DNA of 64,000 bases, from assembly GCA_947258435.1 (NCBI GenBank), contig CAMYID010000017.1, positions 1-64,000 of the forward strand. Reading direction: 5' to 3'. Numbering within the stretch: position 1 is the stretch's first letter; every line of letters starts with the position of its first letter. The stretch is from an uncultured Alphaproteobacteria bacterium (GTDB lineage: Bacteria; Pseudomonadota; Alphaproteobacteria; UBA11222). This document shows, in pieces, positions 44,014 to 53,691 of the stretch. The translations under genes were made by a program, and so were the position numbers. The notes under the pieces were generated by a model, which had not been told where the DNA came from, ran no database searches, and saw only the letters and a program-made list of their open reading frames with translations.

Positions 44014-44061
44014 TTTGCCAAATCAATCCTTGCGGGCTTTTCCAATTCAATCCTTGCGGGC
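44014..44061 (-). repeat. 24-bp tandem repeat at the end of the NTF2-like gene
   Basis: Two copies of a 24-base unit (44014-44037 and 44038-44061) match at 22 of 24 positions. The upstream copy (in transcription direction) holds the last codons and stop of the NTF2-like gene; the second copy repeats that end and supplies the AAAGGA ribosome site of the alcohol dehydrogenase gene. Confidence 0.8.
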
Positions 44062-44472
44062 AAACAGGATCGTCGTCTTGCGCCGTGCAATCCGCCAACC
44101 TGACTGTGTACGGATGAATTCGTCCTCATAGTAACCGCCCATCAGCGGCCCATCGAGCGGCGCTGGCCCTTCCCCGTCATAATCTGCCCTTAGCAAAGTC
44201 AGATAAGTCAGACCACGCGCATGATCCGCATCGATGACATCGGTCGAGATATTCGTGAAAATATGCAGGCTTCTGCGGTTCTCCGGCCGTGCGGCGAGTG
44301 CCGCAAGCACTGCCTCACGGCCGCGGATTTCCTGCCCGAACAGCTCCAGCACCCCATCCTCGACAAACAGATCGGCCAATGCCCCATAGTCGCGAAAATC
44401 GACATAGCGGGCATAGGCGATGCTCAGTTTTTCGCAGGCGCGTTCGATTTCCGCGCGTTCGGCCTCTGTCAT
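44047..44472 (-). CDS. NTF2-like (SnoaL family) protein
   Basis: The 141-aa protein has the cone-shaped NTF2/SnoaL fold pattern: a helical start, YVDFRDYGALADLFVEDGVLEL, a central strand region and YYEDEFIRTQSGWRIARRK at the end. Such proteins act as isomerases, dehydratases or small-ligand binders in polyketide, steroid and aromatic catabolism. It sits between an oxidoreductase and an alcohol dehydrogenase on one transcript. No catalytic residues can be named with confidence. Confidence 0.85.
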   Translation of the reverse strand: MTEAERAEIERACEKLSIAYARYVDFRDYGALADLFVEDGVLELFGQEIRGREAVLAALAARPENRRSLHIFTNISTDVIDADHARGLTYLTLLRADYDGEGPAPLDGPLMGGYYEDEFIRTQSGWRIARRKTTILFARKD

Positions 44473-44507
44473 TTGGACACCTCCTCGATTGTGTCGGCCG
44501 CGCTTGC

Positions 44508-45545
44508 TCAGCGGGTCGGGTCGTCGCCGACCTGCACCAACTGCTTGCCGAAATTACGTCCCTCAAGCAGCCCCTGAAAAGCACCGGCCGCATTTTCAAG
44601 CCCGCTGGCAATATCCTCGCGGAAGCTTACTTTGCCCGCGCGAATCCAGCCTGCAACCTCATCCTGAAATTCATCGAACCGGTCACGGTGATCACCGATC
44701 ACAAAACCGCTTGCAGTCATGCGCCGTCCGATCAGTCCCATCACCAATGACGCGCCCGGCCCTGCAGGCCGCGCTGTCGCATTATACTGGGAGATCTGCC
44801 CGCAGAGCACGAGCCGCGAAAACAGGTTCATCTGCGGGAAGACCGCATCAAACACCTTGCCGCCGACATTTTCGAAATAGACATCGATTCCTTGGGGACA
44901 TTCCCCCTTGAGATCGGCAAACAATGTATCGGAATGGTGGCTGACGCATGCATCAAAGCCAAATTCCTGCACGACGAAATCGCATTTTTCCTGTGCACCG
45001 GCAATGCCAACAGCACGACACCCCTTAATTTTCGCGATCTGCCCGACCAACGAGCCGACGGCCCCCGCCGCCGCCGACACAACGACTGTTTCCCCGGCTT
45101 CGGGCTTGCCAAGCTCAAGCAGCCCGTACCAGGCGGTAAAGCCCGGCATGCCAAGCACACCCAGCGCGGTCGAGATCGGCGCAACCGCGGGATCGAGCTT
45201 GCGCAGCCCCAGCGCATCGCCGCGTACAATACCAAATTCCTGCCAGCCGACCGGGTCGCAGAAAACGAAATCACCGGGTGCATAGCCTTCCAGATTTGAT
45301 TCCACGACCTGGGAAACAGTCCGTCCGATCATCACATCGTCAATCTGCATCGGTGCGGCATAAGAGGGCCCATCATTCATGCGCCCCCGGAAATAGGGGT
45401 CAAGCGACAGATAAATCACCCGCACCAGCATCTCATCAGCGCCAGGAACCGGCATTTCAGATTCAACCAGCCGGAAATCGCTGTCCTTAGGCGCACCTAC
45501 GGGCCGCGCGGCCATTCTGACCTGTCGATTGATTGCATTACGCAT
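44508..45545 (-). CDS. NADP-dependent MDR oxidoreductase (CurA/leukotriene-B4 dehydrogenase-like)
   Basis: The 345-aa medium-chain reductase lacks the zinc ligands of alcohol dehydrogenases and has the SLDPYFRGRM motif and the AAAGAVGSLVGQIAK nucleotide-binding motif (about 155-170) of the NADPH-dependent alkenal/one reductase and curcumin reductase branch. It should reduce the C=C bond of an alpha,beta-unsaturated ketone or aldehyde. First gene of the operon, followed by the NTF2-like gene (35 bp) and the alcohol dehydrogenase. TATAAC in the 152-bp upstream gap may be its -10 box. Confidence 0.9.
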   Translation of the reverse strand: MRNAINRQVRMAARPVGAPKDSDFRLVESEMPVPGADEMLVRVIYLSLDPYFRGRMNDGPSYAAPMQIDDVMIGRTVSQVVESNLEGYAPGDFVFCDPVGWQEFGIVRGDALGLRKLDPAVAPISTALGVLGMPGFTAWYGLLELGKPEAGETVVVSAAAGAVGSLVGQIAKIKGCRAVGIAGAQEKCDFVVQEFGFDACVSHHSDTLFADLKGECPQGIDVYFENVGGKVFDAVFPQMNLFSRLVLCGQISQYNATARPAGPGASLVMGLIGRRMTASGFVIGDHRDRFDEFQDEVAGWIRAGKVSFREDIASGLENAAGAFQGLLEGRNFGKQLVQVGDDPTR

Positions 45546-45697
45546 CGAACATCCCTCCTGCCCTGCTGCGGCTGGAGCGGCCTTTCAGGGCGCAACAGAC
45601 AACCATCGCAGCGATCATTGTTATAATTGACAGGAATGCTAACAGGTGCCGCCGACAGTGAGAAGCCGAATAGCTGCAATTCACCTGTCGGGGCCGG

Positions 45698-46969
45698 TCA
45701 GTCGGGCCGGGTGAATTCCGCTGCAAGTTCAATATGCGCGGACCAGCGGAACTGATCCACTGGCACCACCCAGTTGAGCGTGAAACCACCGTCGATCAGA
45801 AGGCGCGCATCACGGGCAAATGTCGCGGGCGCACAGGAAACCGCCGCCACCCGCCGCACCGCTGATGCCGCGATCTCTGCCGCCTGCGCGGCACCGCCGG
45901 CGCGTGGCGGATCGAAAATCACCGCATCGAACGGCTTCAACTCATCCGCACTCAGCGGTTTGCGAAACAGATCACGGCGCAAGGCTTTGAACTTCCTGAT
46001 ACCCTGCGCATGGCGGGCTGCATGATCGAGCGCGCGGACCATCGCCTCATCGCCTTCCACAGCAACAAGCTGCGCCTGCGCGGCGGCGGGAAAGGAAAAG
46101 GTGCCGCAACCGGCAAACAGGTCGGCGATGCGACGCGCTTCACCCAACGCTTCGAGGACAAGCCCGCGCAATGCCATCTCACCCGCCCGGCTTGCCTGCA
46201 GGAAGGCACCGGGCGGTGGTGTAACCGACACCGCGCCAAACCGCATTACCGGCGGGTGCGGACACATGACCAGCGTATCATTCAGACTGAGCCGTGCAAG
46301 GTTCGGCAAGCCTCCCGCCCGTTCCGTAAGGGGCGGCAGGATCGCAAACTCATCAATCCCGTCCGCGCGCAGCAGAATATCAAGACCCGTGTCCGTGTCA
46401 TTGACCGCAATCCGCACATCGCTTTTCTTCTTGCGCCGGTCTCCTGATAGCAGCAGATCTGCCACCAGCCGCAAACCGGGCAAGGCGGCAGCAATATCAG
46501 GGTTCAGAATTTCGCATTGTTCTACCGCGACAAGCCGGTGCGATCGCGCCGCCTGAAAACCGAGTATTGTCTGCCCGGAAATCATGCGCGCAGTGAAACC
46601 AACCCGCCGCCGGGACGCCGCCGGGACGGTCCGGGTGGGCCTGATATCGACCGCTCCGATGCCGTGATGGTGAAGCGCGCGGGCAATCTGCGCGGCTTTC
46701 CAGCGGGCAACGAATATGTCAGACAAATGCTGCAGACCGCACCCACCGCAAGCACCGAAATGACCGCAGGGCGGCGTCACCCTGTCGGGTCCGGGCTGCA
46801 TCAGGGTCCAGTTTTTCGGACTGCCGGCGGTAAATTCGACCTGCAATTCATCGCCGGGCGCAGTGAGAGGAAGATAATGCTGCGCGTCACCATAGCTTAT
46901 AAGCCCCTCACCGCGATGGCCAAGCGCCGTGACGCTGAGCCGCGCGGACTGGCTGTCACTTTCGCTCAT
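45698..46969 (-). CDS. rlmD: TrmA/RlmD family 23S rRNA (uracil-5-)-methyltransferase
   Basis: The 423-aa protein methylates a uridine in RNA at C5. An N-terminal TRAM domain (to about 55) is followed by a 4Fe-4S motif (Cys68, Cys74, Cys77, with a later Cys in VEQCEIL) and a SAM-binding domain with the DPPRAGG motif and the nucleophile region SCAPATFARDARLL. The class matches RlmD/RlmC; which uridine is modified cannot be told. The start at 46969 was chosen over an upstream one that adds nine residues. It is 45 bp after dxs. Confidence 0.85.
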   Translation of the reverse strand: MSESDSQSARLSVTALGHRGEGLISYGDAQHYLPLTAPGDELQVEFTAGSPKNWTLMQPGPDRVTPPCGHFGACGGCGLQHLSDIFVARWKAAQIARALHHHGIGAVDIRPTRTVPAASRRRVGFTARMISGQTILGFQAARSHRLVAVEQCEILNPDIAAALPGLRLVADLLLSGDRRKKKSDVRIAVNDTDTGLDILLRADGIDEFAILPPLTERAGGLPNLARLSLNDTLVMCPHPPVMRFGAVSVTPPPGAFLQASRAGEMALRGLVLEALGEARRIADLFAGCGTFSFPAAAQAQLVAVEGDEAMVRALDHAARHAQGIRKFKALRRDLFRKPLSADELKPFDAVIFDPPRAGGAAQAAEIAASAVRRVAAVSCAPATFARDARLLIDGGFTLNWVVPVDQFRWSAHIELAAEFTRPD

Positions 46970-47014
46970 CGAGCTGCCCCGGAAACAACACGGCACAGAG
47001 CCTGCGCAAGGAAA

Positions 47015-48940
47015 TCAGGCGCGGCGGATTGCTGTCGTCTGACCAGCGGCACCAAGCGCCGCAAGCGCTGTCGCCACGATGTGCGGTGCATCAAGCCCTG
47101 CTTCAGCATACATATTGGCCGGGCTGTCCTGATCGATAAAATAATCGGGCAGACATAATGTGCGGATCTTCAGCCCCTCATCGAGCAAGCCTTCCCCCGC
47201 AAGGAAATGCAGAACATGCGCACCGAACCCGCCGGTCGCGCCTTCCTCGATTGTGATCAGAACCTCATGCTCGCGCGCCAGCCTTCTGATCAGCGCATGG
47301 TCGAGCGGTTTGGCAAACCGCGCATCGGCAATTGTCGTCGACAGCCCCAGCGCCTCAAGCTCACTTGCTGCAATATGCGCTTCCTGCAATCTTGCACCGA
47401 AACTCAGCAAGGCAATTTTTGTGCCTTCCGAGACAATCCGGCCACGACCGATCTCAAGCGGCACACCGGCTTCAGGAAGGTCAAGGCCCACCCCCTCGCC
47501 ACGCGGATAGCGAAACGCACTCGGCCGGTCGTCAATTGCGGTCGCGGTTGCGACCATATGCACAAGCTCCACCTCGTCAGCCGCCGCCATTACAACAAAA
47601 CCGGGCAAATTCGTCAGATAGGCAATATCGAAGGAACCCGCATGGGTCGGTCCGTCCGCGCCCACAAGCCCGGCGCGGTCGATCGCGAAACGCACCGGCA
47701 GTTTCTGAATCGCCACATCATGCACGACCTGGTCGTAACCGCGCTGCAGGAAGGTGGAATAAATTGCGGCAAACGGCTTGTACCCCTCGCTCGCAAGCCC
47801 GGCGGCAAAGGTCACCGCATGCTGCTCGGCTATACCGACATCGAAGCAGCGTTCAGGGAACGCCTTGCCAAAGACATCAAGCCCGGTCCCCGACGGCATC
47901 GCGGCAGTGACGGCAACGATCTTGTCATCCTTTTCCGCTTCCCGCACAAGGCTTTGCGCGAAAACCTTGGTATATTGCGGCGCGTTGGCGGCGGGCTTTT
48001 TCTGCGCGCCGGTCACCACATCGAACTTCGCAACGCCGTGATATTTATCGGCGGCCGCTTCCGCGGGGGCATACCCCTTGCCTTTCTGGGTCACGATATG
48101 AACCAGGATTGGCCCGCGCTTCGCATCGCGCACATTCTCAAGAACCGGTATCAGATGGTCGAGATTATGCCCGTCAATCGGACCGACATAGTAAAAGCCC
48201 ATCTCCTCGAACAGGGTGCCGCCGGTTGCCATGCCGCGGGTAAATTCCTCCGCCTTGCGTGCGGTGCGCTCCAGCCGGTCCGAAATCCGGTGTGCGATAT
48301 CCTTCGCTGTCTGCCGCAGAGACAGATAGGTGGGCCCTGACAAGCTCCGCGCGAGATAGGCGCTCATCGCACCCACAGGCGGCGCAATCGACATATCATT
48401 ATCATTGAGGATAACGATGAGCCGGCTGTCGGTGGAGCCCGCATTATTCATCGCCTCATAGGCCATGCCCGCGCTCATCGCGCCATCGCCGATCACCGCA
48501 ATGACGTTGTTATCGCCGCCGCTCAGATCACGGGCCGTCGCCATCCCCAGCGCGGCGGAAATGGACGTTGACGCATGCGCCGCGCCAAACGGGTCATAGT
48601 CGCTTTCCGCCCGTTTGGTAAAACCCGACAACCCGCCGCCCTGCCGCAAGGTGCGGATGCGATCGCGCCGACCGGTCAGGATTTTATGGGGATAGGCCTG
48701 ATGCCCGACATCCCAGATCAGCCGGTCATCAGGAGTATCGAACACATGGTGCAGCGCGACCGTCAACTCCACCACGCCAAGCCCTGCTCCCAGATGCCCG
48801 CCGGTCTGCGATACCGCATCAATCATCTCGGCCCGCAACTCATCCGTCAGCTGCCTAAGCTCATCGCGTGAAAGAGGTTTAAGGTCCTGTGGATAGGCCA
48901 ACTCGTCCAGTAACGGTGTCTTGCTCACGCTATTTCCCAT
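47015..48940 (-). CDS. dxs: 1-deoxy-D-xylulose-5-phosphate synthase
   Basis: Dxs joins pyruvate and glyceraldehyde 3-phosphate with thiamine diphosphate, the first step of the MEP isoprenoid pathway. The 641-aa protein has the [18 protein letters not shown] thiamine motif, the [17 protein letters not shown] motif, and the C-terminal transketolase domains. The start is ambiguous: TTG at 48955 would overlap ispA as TTGA, whereas ATG at 48940 gives a usual length; the latter is listed. It follows ispA directly, so two isoprenoid steps are made together. Confidence 0.94.
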   Translation of the reverse strand: MGNSVSKTPLLDELAYPQDLKPLSRDELRQLTDELRAEMIDAVSQTGGHLGAGLGVVELTVALHHVFDTPDDRLIWDVGHQAYPHKILTGRRDRIRTLRQGGGLSGFTKRAESDYDPFGAAHASTSISAALGMATARDLSGGDNNVIAVIGDGAMSAGMAYEAMNNAGSTDSRLIVILNDNDMSIAPPVGAMSAYLARSLSGPTYLSLRQTAKDIAHRISDRLERTARKAEEFTRGMATGGTLFEEMGFYYVGPIDGHNLDHLIPVLENVRDAKRGPILVHIVTQKGKGYAPAEAAADKYHGVAKFDVVTGAQKKPAANAPQYTKVFAQSLVREAEKDDKIVAVTAAMPSGTGLDVFGKAFPERCFDVGIAEQHAVTFAAGLASEGYKPFAAIYSTFLQRGYDQVVHDVAIQKLPVRFAIDRAGLVGADGPTHAGSFDIAYLTNLPGFVVMAAADEVELVHMVATATAIDDRPSAFRYPRGEGVGLDLPEAGVPLEIGRGRIVSEGTKIALLSFGARLQEAHIAASELEALGLSTTIADARFAKPLDHALIRRLAREHEVLITIEEGATGGFGAHVLHFLAGEGLLDEGLKIRTLCLPDYFIDQDSPANMYAEAGLDAPHIVATALAALGAAGQTTAIRRA

Positions 48941-48951
48941 TCCGCTGTCGA

Positions 48952-49839
48952 TCAACCGCGCCGGGTGACGGCAAACCGAGCCGCCTGGCGCAAAGGGTCC
49001 GCTTTGCTATCAAACAAATCTAGATGCTTAATCGCCTGTTGGCTAAGCATTTCCGCCTGTGCCCGCGCGCGTGCGACCCCCATCACACCCACAAAGGTCG
49101 CTTTGCCAGCCGCATCATCCTTGCCAACATGCTTGCCCAGCTCTTCAGCCGTTCCCTCGACATCGAGCAGGTCATCGGCGATCTGGAAGGCCAGCCCCAG
49201 ATCATGGGCATAAGCATGCAGCGCCTGACGCTGCGGTTGCGCGGCGCGGCCAAGCACCGCCCCTGCTTCACAGGAAAAGGCGATAAGCGCACCGGTCTTG
49301 AGCTGCTGCATCCGCGTGATCGCCCCGATATCGAGGCCACGCCGTGCCGCCTCAAGGTCGATCATCTGCCCGCCCACCATACCATGCGCGCCCGCGGCGC
49401 GGGCCAGGTCACCCACCAGCGCGCAGCAGATGCGGGCATCCTCATGGGTGCGCGGATCCGCAAGGATCTCAAACGCCTGCGTCAGCAGCGCATCGCCCGC
49501 AAGCACCGCCGTCGCCTCATCATAGGCCTTGTGGGTTGCAAGTCGGCCACGCCGCATATCGTCGTCATCCATACAGGGCAGATCGTCATGCACCAGCGAA
49601 TAGCAATGCACACACTCAACAGCTGCCGCCACCCGCAGCGCACTGTCGCGACTGACACCAAACAGGATAGCGCTCGCAGTCACGAGAAAGGGGCGCATCC
49701 GCTTACCACCATCCAGCGCGGAATAGCGGATCGCCTCAAACAGCCTGGATTCGGGATCGTGCGACAGAGGCAACAGCTCCGTCAACAGTGCTTCGACTGC
49801 CCGCGCCGTCTCGTCCAGTGCAAGCTGAAATTCCTGCAT
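48952..49839 (-). CDS. ispA: Farnesyl/geranyl diphosphate synthase (polyprenyl synthetase)
   Basis: IspA builds farnesyl diphosphate from IPP and DMAPP. The 295-aa all-helical enzyme shows the first aspartate-rich motif [10 protein letters not shown] and the second DDLLDVEG motif. Chain-length control residues near the first motif suit short-chain products. It is 1 bp after xseB and overlaps or abuts dxs. Confidence 0.94.
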   Translation of the reverse strand: MQEFQLALDETARAVEALLTELLPLSHDPESRLFEAIRYSALDGGKRMRPFLVTASAILFGVSRDSALRVAAAVECVHCYSLVHDDLPCMDDDDMRRGRLATHKAYDEATAVLAGDALLTQAFEILADPRTHEDARICCALVGDLARAAGAHGMVGGQMIDLEAARRGLDIGAITRMQQLKTGALIAFSCEAGAVLGRAAQPQRQALHAYAHDLGLAFQIADDLLDVEGTAEELGKHVGKDDAAGKATFVGVMGVARARAQAEMLSQQAIKHLDLFDSKADPLRQAARFAVTRRG

Positions 49840-49840
49840 C

Positions 49841-50101
49841 TCAACCGATTTCGGCAGATTCGGTCTTCAGGCCCCCATCCGCGCCAACGACGATCCTGTC
49901 GACTTTCGTCTGCGCTGCCTGCAGCTTTGCCTCGCAATGCGCCTTGAGCAGCGCACCGCGTTCGTAAATCCCGATCGATTCCTCAAGATCCACCTGCCCG
50001 CCTTCGAGCCGCGCCACAATCGCTTCAAGCTCAGCCAGGGCCTGCTCAAAGCTCAGCGCCACAATATCCTTGGGGATCGCCGTTTTCTTTTCTGCCGCCA
50101 T
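49841..50101 (-). CDS. xseB: Exodeoxyribonuclease VII small subunit
   Basis: The 86-aa protein has the XseB pattern LSFEQALAELEAIVARLEGGQVDLEESIGIYERG in parts, a helical bundle that binds the large subunit XseA to form a single-strand DNA exonuclease. The large subunit gene is not in the window. It is placed between the HDAC-like gene and ispA, as in many Alphaproteobacteria. Confidence 0.93.
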   Translation of the reverse strand: MAAEKKTAIPKDIVALSFEQALAELEAIVARLEGGQVDLEESIGIYERGALLKAHCEAKLQAAQTKVDRIVVGADGGLKTESAEIG

Positions 50102-50132
50102 GCGTTCTTTCCCGCCTGTGCTCCGATTTGGC

Positions 50133-51065
50133 CTAAACTCCCATCAGGGTCCGCACATGAGCGCGCACCGACGCGCCCAGCGCGTGCAAGTCATAACCGC
50201 CTTCCAGCGTCGACACCACCCTGTCATCGCAATGATCATGGGCAATCTCCATGATCTGGCGCGTCGCCCAGACGAAATCCTCCTCCCGCAGGCAGAGCCC
50301 GGCAAGCGGATCCCCCGCATGCGCATCAAACCCGGCGGAAATAAAGATCAATTCCGGCTGAAATGTGTCGAGCGCGGGCAAAACCCGCTCAGACATCGCC
50401 GCCTGAAACAGCGCGCCATCCCCGCCTGCCGGTAGCGGCGCGTTCACAATATTGCCTGCCACACCTGTTTCGCGCACCGAACCTGTGCCGGGATAGAAAT
50501 TATCCTGATGGGTCGAACCGTAAAAAAGCCCGGCGTCACGCGCAAATATCTCCTGCGTCCCATTGCCGTGATGCACATCGAAATCGATCACCGCGACACG
50601 CTTGAGTCCCCAATGCTCGCGCGCCCATTCCGCACCGACTGCCACATTATTGAACAGGCAGAACCCCATGGCGCGCCGGCTTTCGGCATGGTGCCCCGGC
50701 GGACGGACAGCGCAAAAAACATTCTGCGCCTCATCGCCCATCACCATATCAACCGCGCGCACAACCGCTCCCGCCGCACGCAGCGCCGCTTCGCCGCTAT
50801 CGGGACAGATCGGCGTGTCGCCATCGATAAAGGCAAAACCGCTTTCAGGTACCATGTCGAGGATTTCATGCACGAATGTATGCGGATGTACGCCGGCGAG
50901 CTGCTCCAGCGTCGCGGCCGGGGCCTGCTCACGGATCAGCAGGGCAAATTCCTCCGCCTCCAGCACACCAAGCACTGCCCGCAGCCGCGCGACGCTTTCC
51001 GGGTGCCGGTCCTGCAGGACATGCCGCAGGCAGGCCTCATGGGTAATCAATGCTGTCTTCATCAT
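50133..51065 (-). CDS. Histone deacetylase family / acetylpolyamine amidohydrolase-like protein
   Basis: The 310-aa zinc hydrolase has the RPPGHHAE motif with the tandem catalytic His, and DFDVHHGNGTQ with zinc ligands Asp and His, plus the later SAGFDAHAGDPL Asp. Bacterial members deacetylate polyamines, short N-acetyl compounds or proteins. Two ATGs lie at 51065 and 51062. Its place ahead of xseB-ispA-dxs is conserved in Alphaproteobacteria, so co-location with the methylthioadenosine genes further upstream (a by-product of polyamine synthesis) may be chance. Confidence 0.9.
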   Translation of the reverse strand: MMKTALITHEACLRHVLQDRHPESVARLRAVLGVLEAEEFALLIREQAPAATLEQLAGVHPHTFVHEILDMVPESGFAFIDGDTPICPDSGEAALRAAGAVVRAVDMVMGDEAQNVFCAVRPPGHHAESRRAMGFCLFNNVAVGAEWAREHWGLKRVAVIDFDVHHGNGTQEIFARDAGLFYGSTHQDNFYPGTGSVRETGVAGNIVNAPLPAGGDGALFQAAMSERVLPALDTFQPELIFISAGFDAHAGDPLAGLCLREEDFVWATRQIMEIAHDHCDDRVVSTLEGGYDLHALGASVRAHVRTLMGV

Positions 51066-51131
51066 TCCAGTCTTACGCCAGTTGGAAAGATTCTCAAGGC
51101 GGGATTGGCAAGCTTGTGACCGTCCTTTTCG

Positions 51132-51983
51132 CTAACCGCCAAGGAAAAGCCGCCCGACAGCCGGGTCGTTCAGTAATTCCTCACCCGCTGCCGCCATCGC
51201 CAGATGTCCGGATACAAGTACATAGCCGATATCGGCGAATTCGAGCCCACGCCTGGCATTCTGCTCGACCATCAGGATGGTCTTTTGTTCATTCCGCCGC
51301 AGGTCCTCGAGAATATCAAACACCATATCGATGAAACGCGGCTCAAGCCCGATCGAAGGTTCATCCACAAGCAGGATACGCGGCTCCATGATCAAGGCAC
51401 GGCTGATTTCCAGCAACCGCCGCTCGCCCCCCGACAATGCGCCCGCCCGCTGTCCGCGCCGCGCCGCCAGCCGGTCATACTTGTCGAAGATACGCTCTGT
51501 CGCCTGCTGTGCCGCACGGCGGTCAGGCAGCAGATAGCCGCCCATCAACAGATTTTCCTCAACCGTCATTTCGGGAAAGACGGAATTGTCCTGCAGAATA
51601 TAGGCGATCCCCGCATCGCGCAGTTTCTCATCGGGTTTGAGTGCCGTGATCTCACGCCCCTCAATCTCAACGCGTCCTGAGAAAATGTCCGAAAAGCCGA
51701 AGATTGCATGCAGCAAAGTGGATTTGCCCGCCCCGTTCGGCCCCACCAGGCAAAGCCCCGCACCCGCGCCCACAGCAAGATCGACGCCATGCAGAATTTC
51801 CATTTTGCCATAGCCCGCATGCAGCCCCTTGACGGTGAGAATCGGTTCTGGTCCGGCAAGGGCAAGCAGATCATCGGCACTCAATCCCCCGGCTGCAAGC
51901 GACTGCGCTTCTGCCGCAACCGCCTCGGCAGACAGGATTGCATCAACCCCGCCTTCCCCATAGCCGCGCGCGCCGCCTGTCAT
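51132..51983 (-). CDS. LivF-type ABC transporter ATP-binding protein with N-terminal extension
   Basis: The 283-aa protein has Walker A GPNGAGKS, the signature LSGGERR and Walker B ILLVDEPSIGLEP, with the switch region VEQNARRGLEFAD where Gln replaces His as in other LivF proteins. About 50 residues precede the usual start of the domain (EPILTVKGLHAGYG), an Ala/Gly-rich stretch with two EGG/LSAxD segments that is absent from ordinary LivF. The ATG at 51983 overlaps the livG-type gene by 4 bases. It is the last of four transporter genes. Confidence 0.9.
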   Translation of the reverse strand: MTGGARGYGEGGVDAILSAEAVAAEAQSLAAGGLSADDLLALAGPEPILTVKGLHAGYGKMEILHGVDLAVGAGAGLCLVGPNGAGKSTLLHAIFGFSDIFSGRVEIEGREITALKPDEKLRDAGIAYILQDNSVFPEMTVEENLLMGGYLLPDRRAAQQATERIFDKYDRLAARRGQRAGALSGGERRLLEISRALIMEPRILLVDEPSIGLEPRFIDMVFDILEDLRRNEQKTILMVEQNARRGLEFADIGYVLVSGHLAMAAAGEELLNDPAVGRLFLGG

Positions 51984-52726
51984 TGCGCCCCCAGATAGGC
52001 ATCGATCACACGCTGATCCGCACGGATTGCCTCCGCATCGCCTTCCGCCAGAATCCGCCCATGCGCCATACAATAAAGATGGTCGGCCAGATTCATGATC
52101 ACGCGCATGTTATGCTCGATAACCAGCAGGGTAATGCCAAGTTCCGCATTGGCCCGGCGGAGCTGTGCGACAAGCCCGTTGATCAGGGTGGGATTGATCC
52201 CCGCCGTCGGTTCGTCAAGCAGCAGAAGCCGCGGCTCACACATTAACGCCATCGCAAATTCAAGCAGTTTCTGCTGCCCGAAACTCAACTCGCCCGCCGC
52301 AAGCTGCCGCTTTTCCCACAGCCCGACCGAAGCAAGCAGTGACTCGGCACGCTCAATCTCTTCCCCCTTCGGTCGGCGGAAGCTTGCCAGGAACCGTTCC
52401 TGCCGCTGCGGTATCGAGATCAGCATATTGGCCAGACAGCTCATCTGCCCGTAGATATGGGTTTGCTGAAATGTCCGCACGAGCCCCATGCGGGCGATCT
52501 TCGGTACGCGGTAGCGGGTAATTTCCTCCCCCCGGAAGCGGACGGAACCGCCATCAACCGGATGAAAACCGACAATCGACCCGAACAAAGTGGATTTTCC
52601 CGATCCGTTTGGCCCGATCAATCCGATGATCGCCCCTTCAGGCACCGCAAGGCTCACCGCATCATTCGCGACAACACCGCCAAAGCGTTTGCTGACATTC
52701 TCCACCGACAGGATCGGGGCACTCAC
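51980..52726 (-). CDS. LivG-type ABC transporter ATP-binding protein
   Basis: The 248-aa protein carries Walker A GPNGSGKS, the signature LSFGQQKL and Walker B LLLLDEPTAGINP, with the H-loop His in VIEHNMRV. This is the standard LivG pattern of hydrophobic amino-acid (HAAT) importers. The start is GTG at 52726, overlapping the permease gene by 4 bases (GTGA). Confidence 0.92.
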   Translation of the reverse strand: MSAPILSVENVSKRFGGVVANDAVSLAVPEGAIIGLIGPNGSGKSTLFGSIVGFHPVDGGSVRFRGEEITRYRVPKIARMGLVRTFQQTHIYGQMSCLANMLISIPQRQERFLASFRRPKGEEIERAESLLASVGLWEKRQLAAGELSFGQQKLLEFAMALMCEPRLLLLDEPTAGINPTLINGLVAQLRRANAELGITLLVIEHNMRVIMNLADHLYCMAHGRILAEGDAEAIRADQRVIDAYLGAQ

Positions 52727-53691
52727 GCCTGCGCCTCCCCATCCCGAACCGCATGGCCCGCCCGACGCTCCCTGAGCCAACCCATAATTCCCTGTGGATA
52801 AAAGACAACGATCAACACAATCAGGCCCCCGAGCGCGACCCGTTGCCAGCCAAGCAGATACGTCCAGAACAGCTCCTGCACCAGATGGAAGATCGCCGCG
52901 CCAAGCACAGGCCCCCACAAGGTTCCCTTACCGCCCAGCACTGCCATCAGCACCATCCAGACCCCATAAGTCGCCCCGGCAAAGGCAACATCGCGCGGAT
53001 CGATAAAACCGATCATATTGCCTGCAAGCCCCCCTGCAAGCGCAAGAAAGAAGGCGGCAACGCACCAGGCGGTGATCTTGTAGCGCAGGGTATGCAGCCC
53101 CATCGCCTCTGCCTTGTCCTCATTATCGCGGATCGCATTGATGGCCATGCCGAAACGGCACTGATAGAGCGCACGCAGAAAAATAAAACAGCTCCCCGCA
53201 AGCGCGAAGAGAAGGCCATAGAAAAACAGATTACGTGTATCGACACCCCCCGGGAAGACCGGCGTCACCATGCCGGCCCCCGCACCGATATAATGCCAGC
53301 CGCCGGCAATTTCCGCTGCCGCGATACCAAGCCCCAAGGTGCCGATCGCAAAGTAATGCCCGCGCAACCCCAGTATGGCGCGCCCGATAAGCAAAGCCGC
53401 GCCCACGCCGATGAGGCCAGAAAGTCCCAGCCCTGCGCCAAGCCCGGCAAAATAATCAAACCCGAAATCGCGCTGTACAACAGCGGTCGTGTAACAGCCA
53501 ATCCCGAAGAACAGGATATTGCCGAAGGAATTATATCCCATCTGGCCGCCCATCACATCCCAGCTCAGGGCGAAAACAACCATCAGCCAGAGAAAGGCAA
53601 ACTGCGCGACAAGTGCTGGAAACAGAAACGGTGCCACGATCCCCACACACAACAGTGCCGCCATCAACCACCAGTCGCGCGCGCCGCTCAT
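52723..53691 (-). CDS. LivM-type ABC transporter permease
   Basis: The 322-aa protein has about nine membrane helices and the branched-chain permease signature (GLRGHYFAIGTLGLGIAAAEIA, and RFGMAINAIRDNEDKAEAMG, the coupling loop). It forms the membrane channel with the LivH-type partner. It overlaps both neighbours by 4 bases, so the four subunits are tightly coupled. Confidence 0.92.
   Translation of the reverse strand: MSGARDWWLMAALLCVGIVAPFLFPALVAQFAFLWLMVVFALSWDVMGGQMGYNSFGNILFFGIGCYTTAVVQRDFGFDYFAGLGAGLGLSGLIGVGAALLIGRAILGLRGHYFAIGTLGLGIAAAEIAGGWHYIGAGAGMVTPVFPGGVDTRNLFFYGLLFALAGSCFIFLRALYQCRFGMAINAIRDNEDKAEAMGLHTLRYKITAWCVAAFFLALAGGLAGNMIGFIDPRDVAFAGATYGVWMVLMAVLGGKGTLWGPVLGAAIFHLVQELFWTYLLGWQRVALGGLIVLIVVFYPQGIMGWLRERRAGHAVRDGEAQA

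Noticed and set aside
42846-44129. A longer alcohol dehydrogenase starting at 44129
   Set aside because: The extra 43 residues cross the NTF2-like coding end and the tandem repeat; the ATG at 44000 has a ribosome site and fits the family start.
47015-48955. TTG start of dxs overlapping the ispA stop
   Set aside because: The TTGA overlap is tempting, but the ATG 15 bases later gives a normal length and TTG starts are rare; left as a noted alternative.
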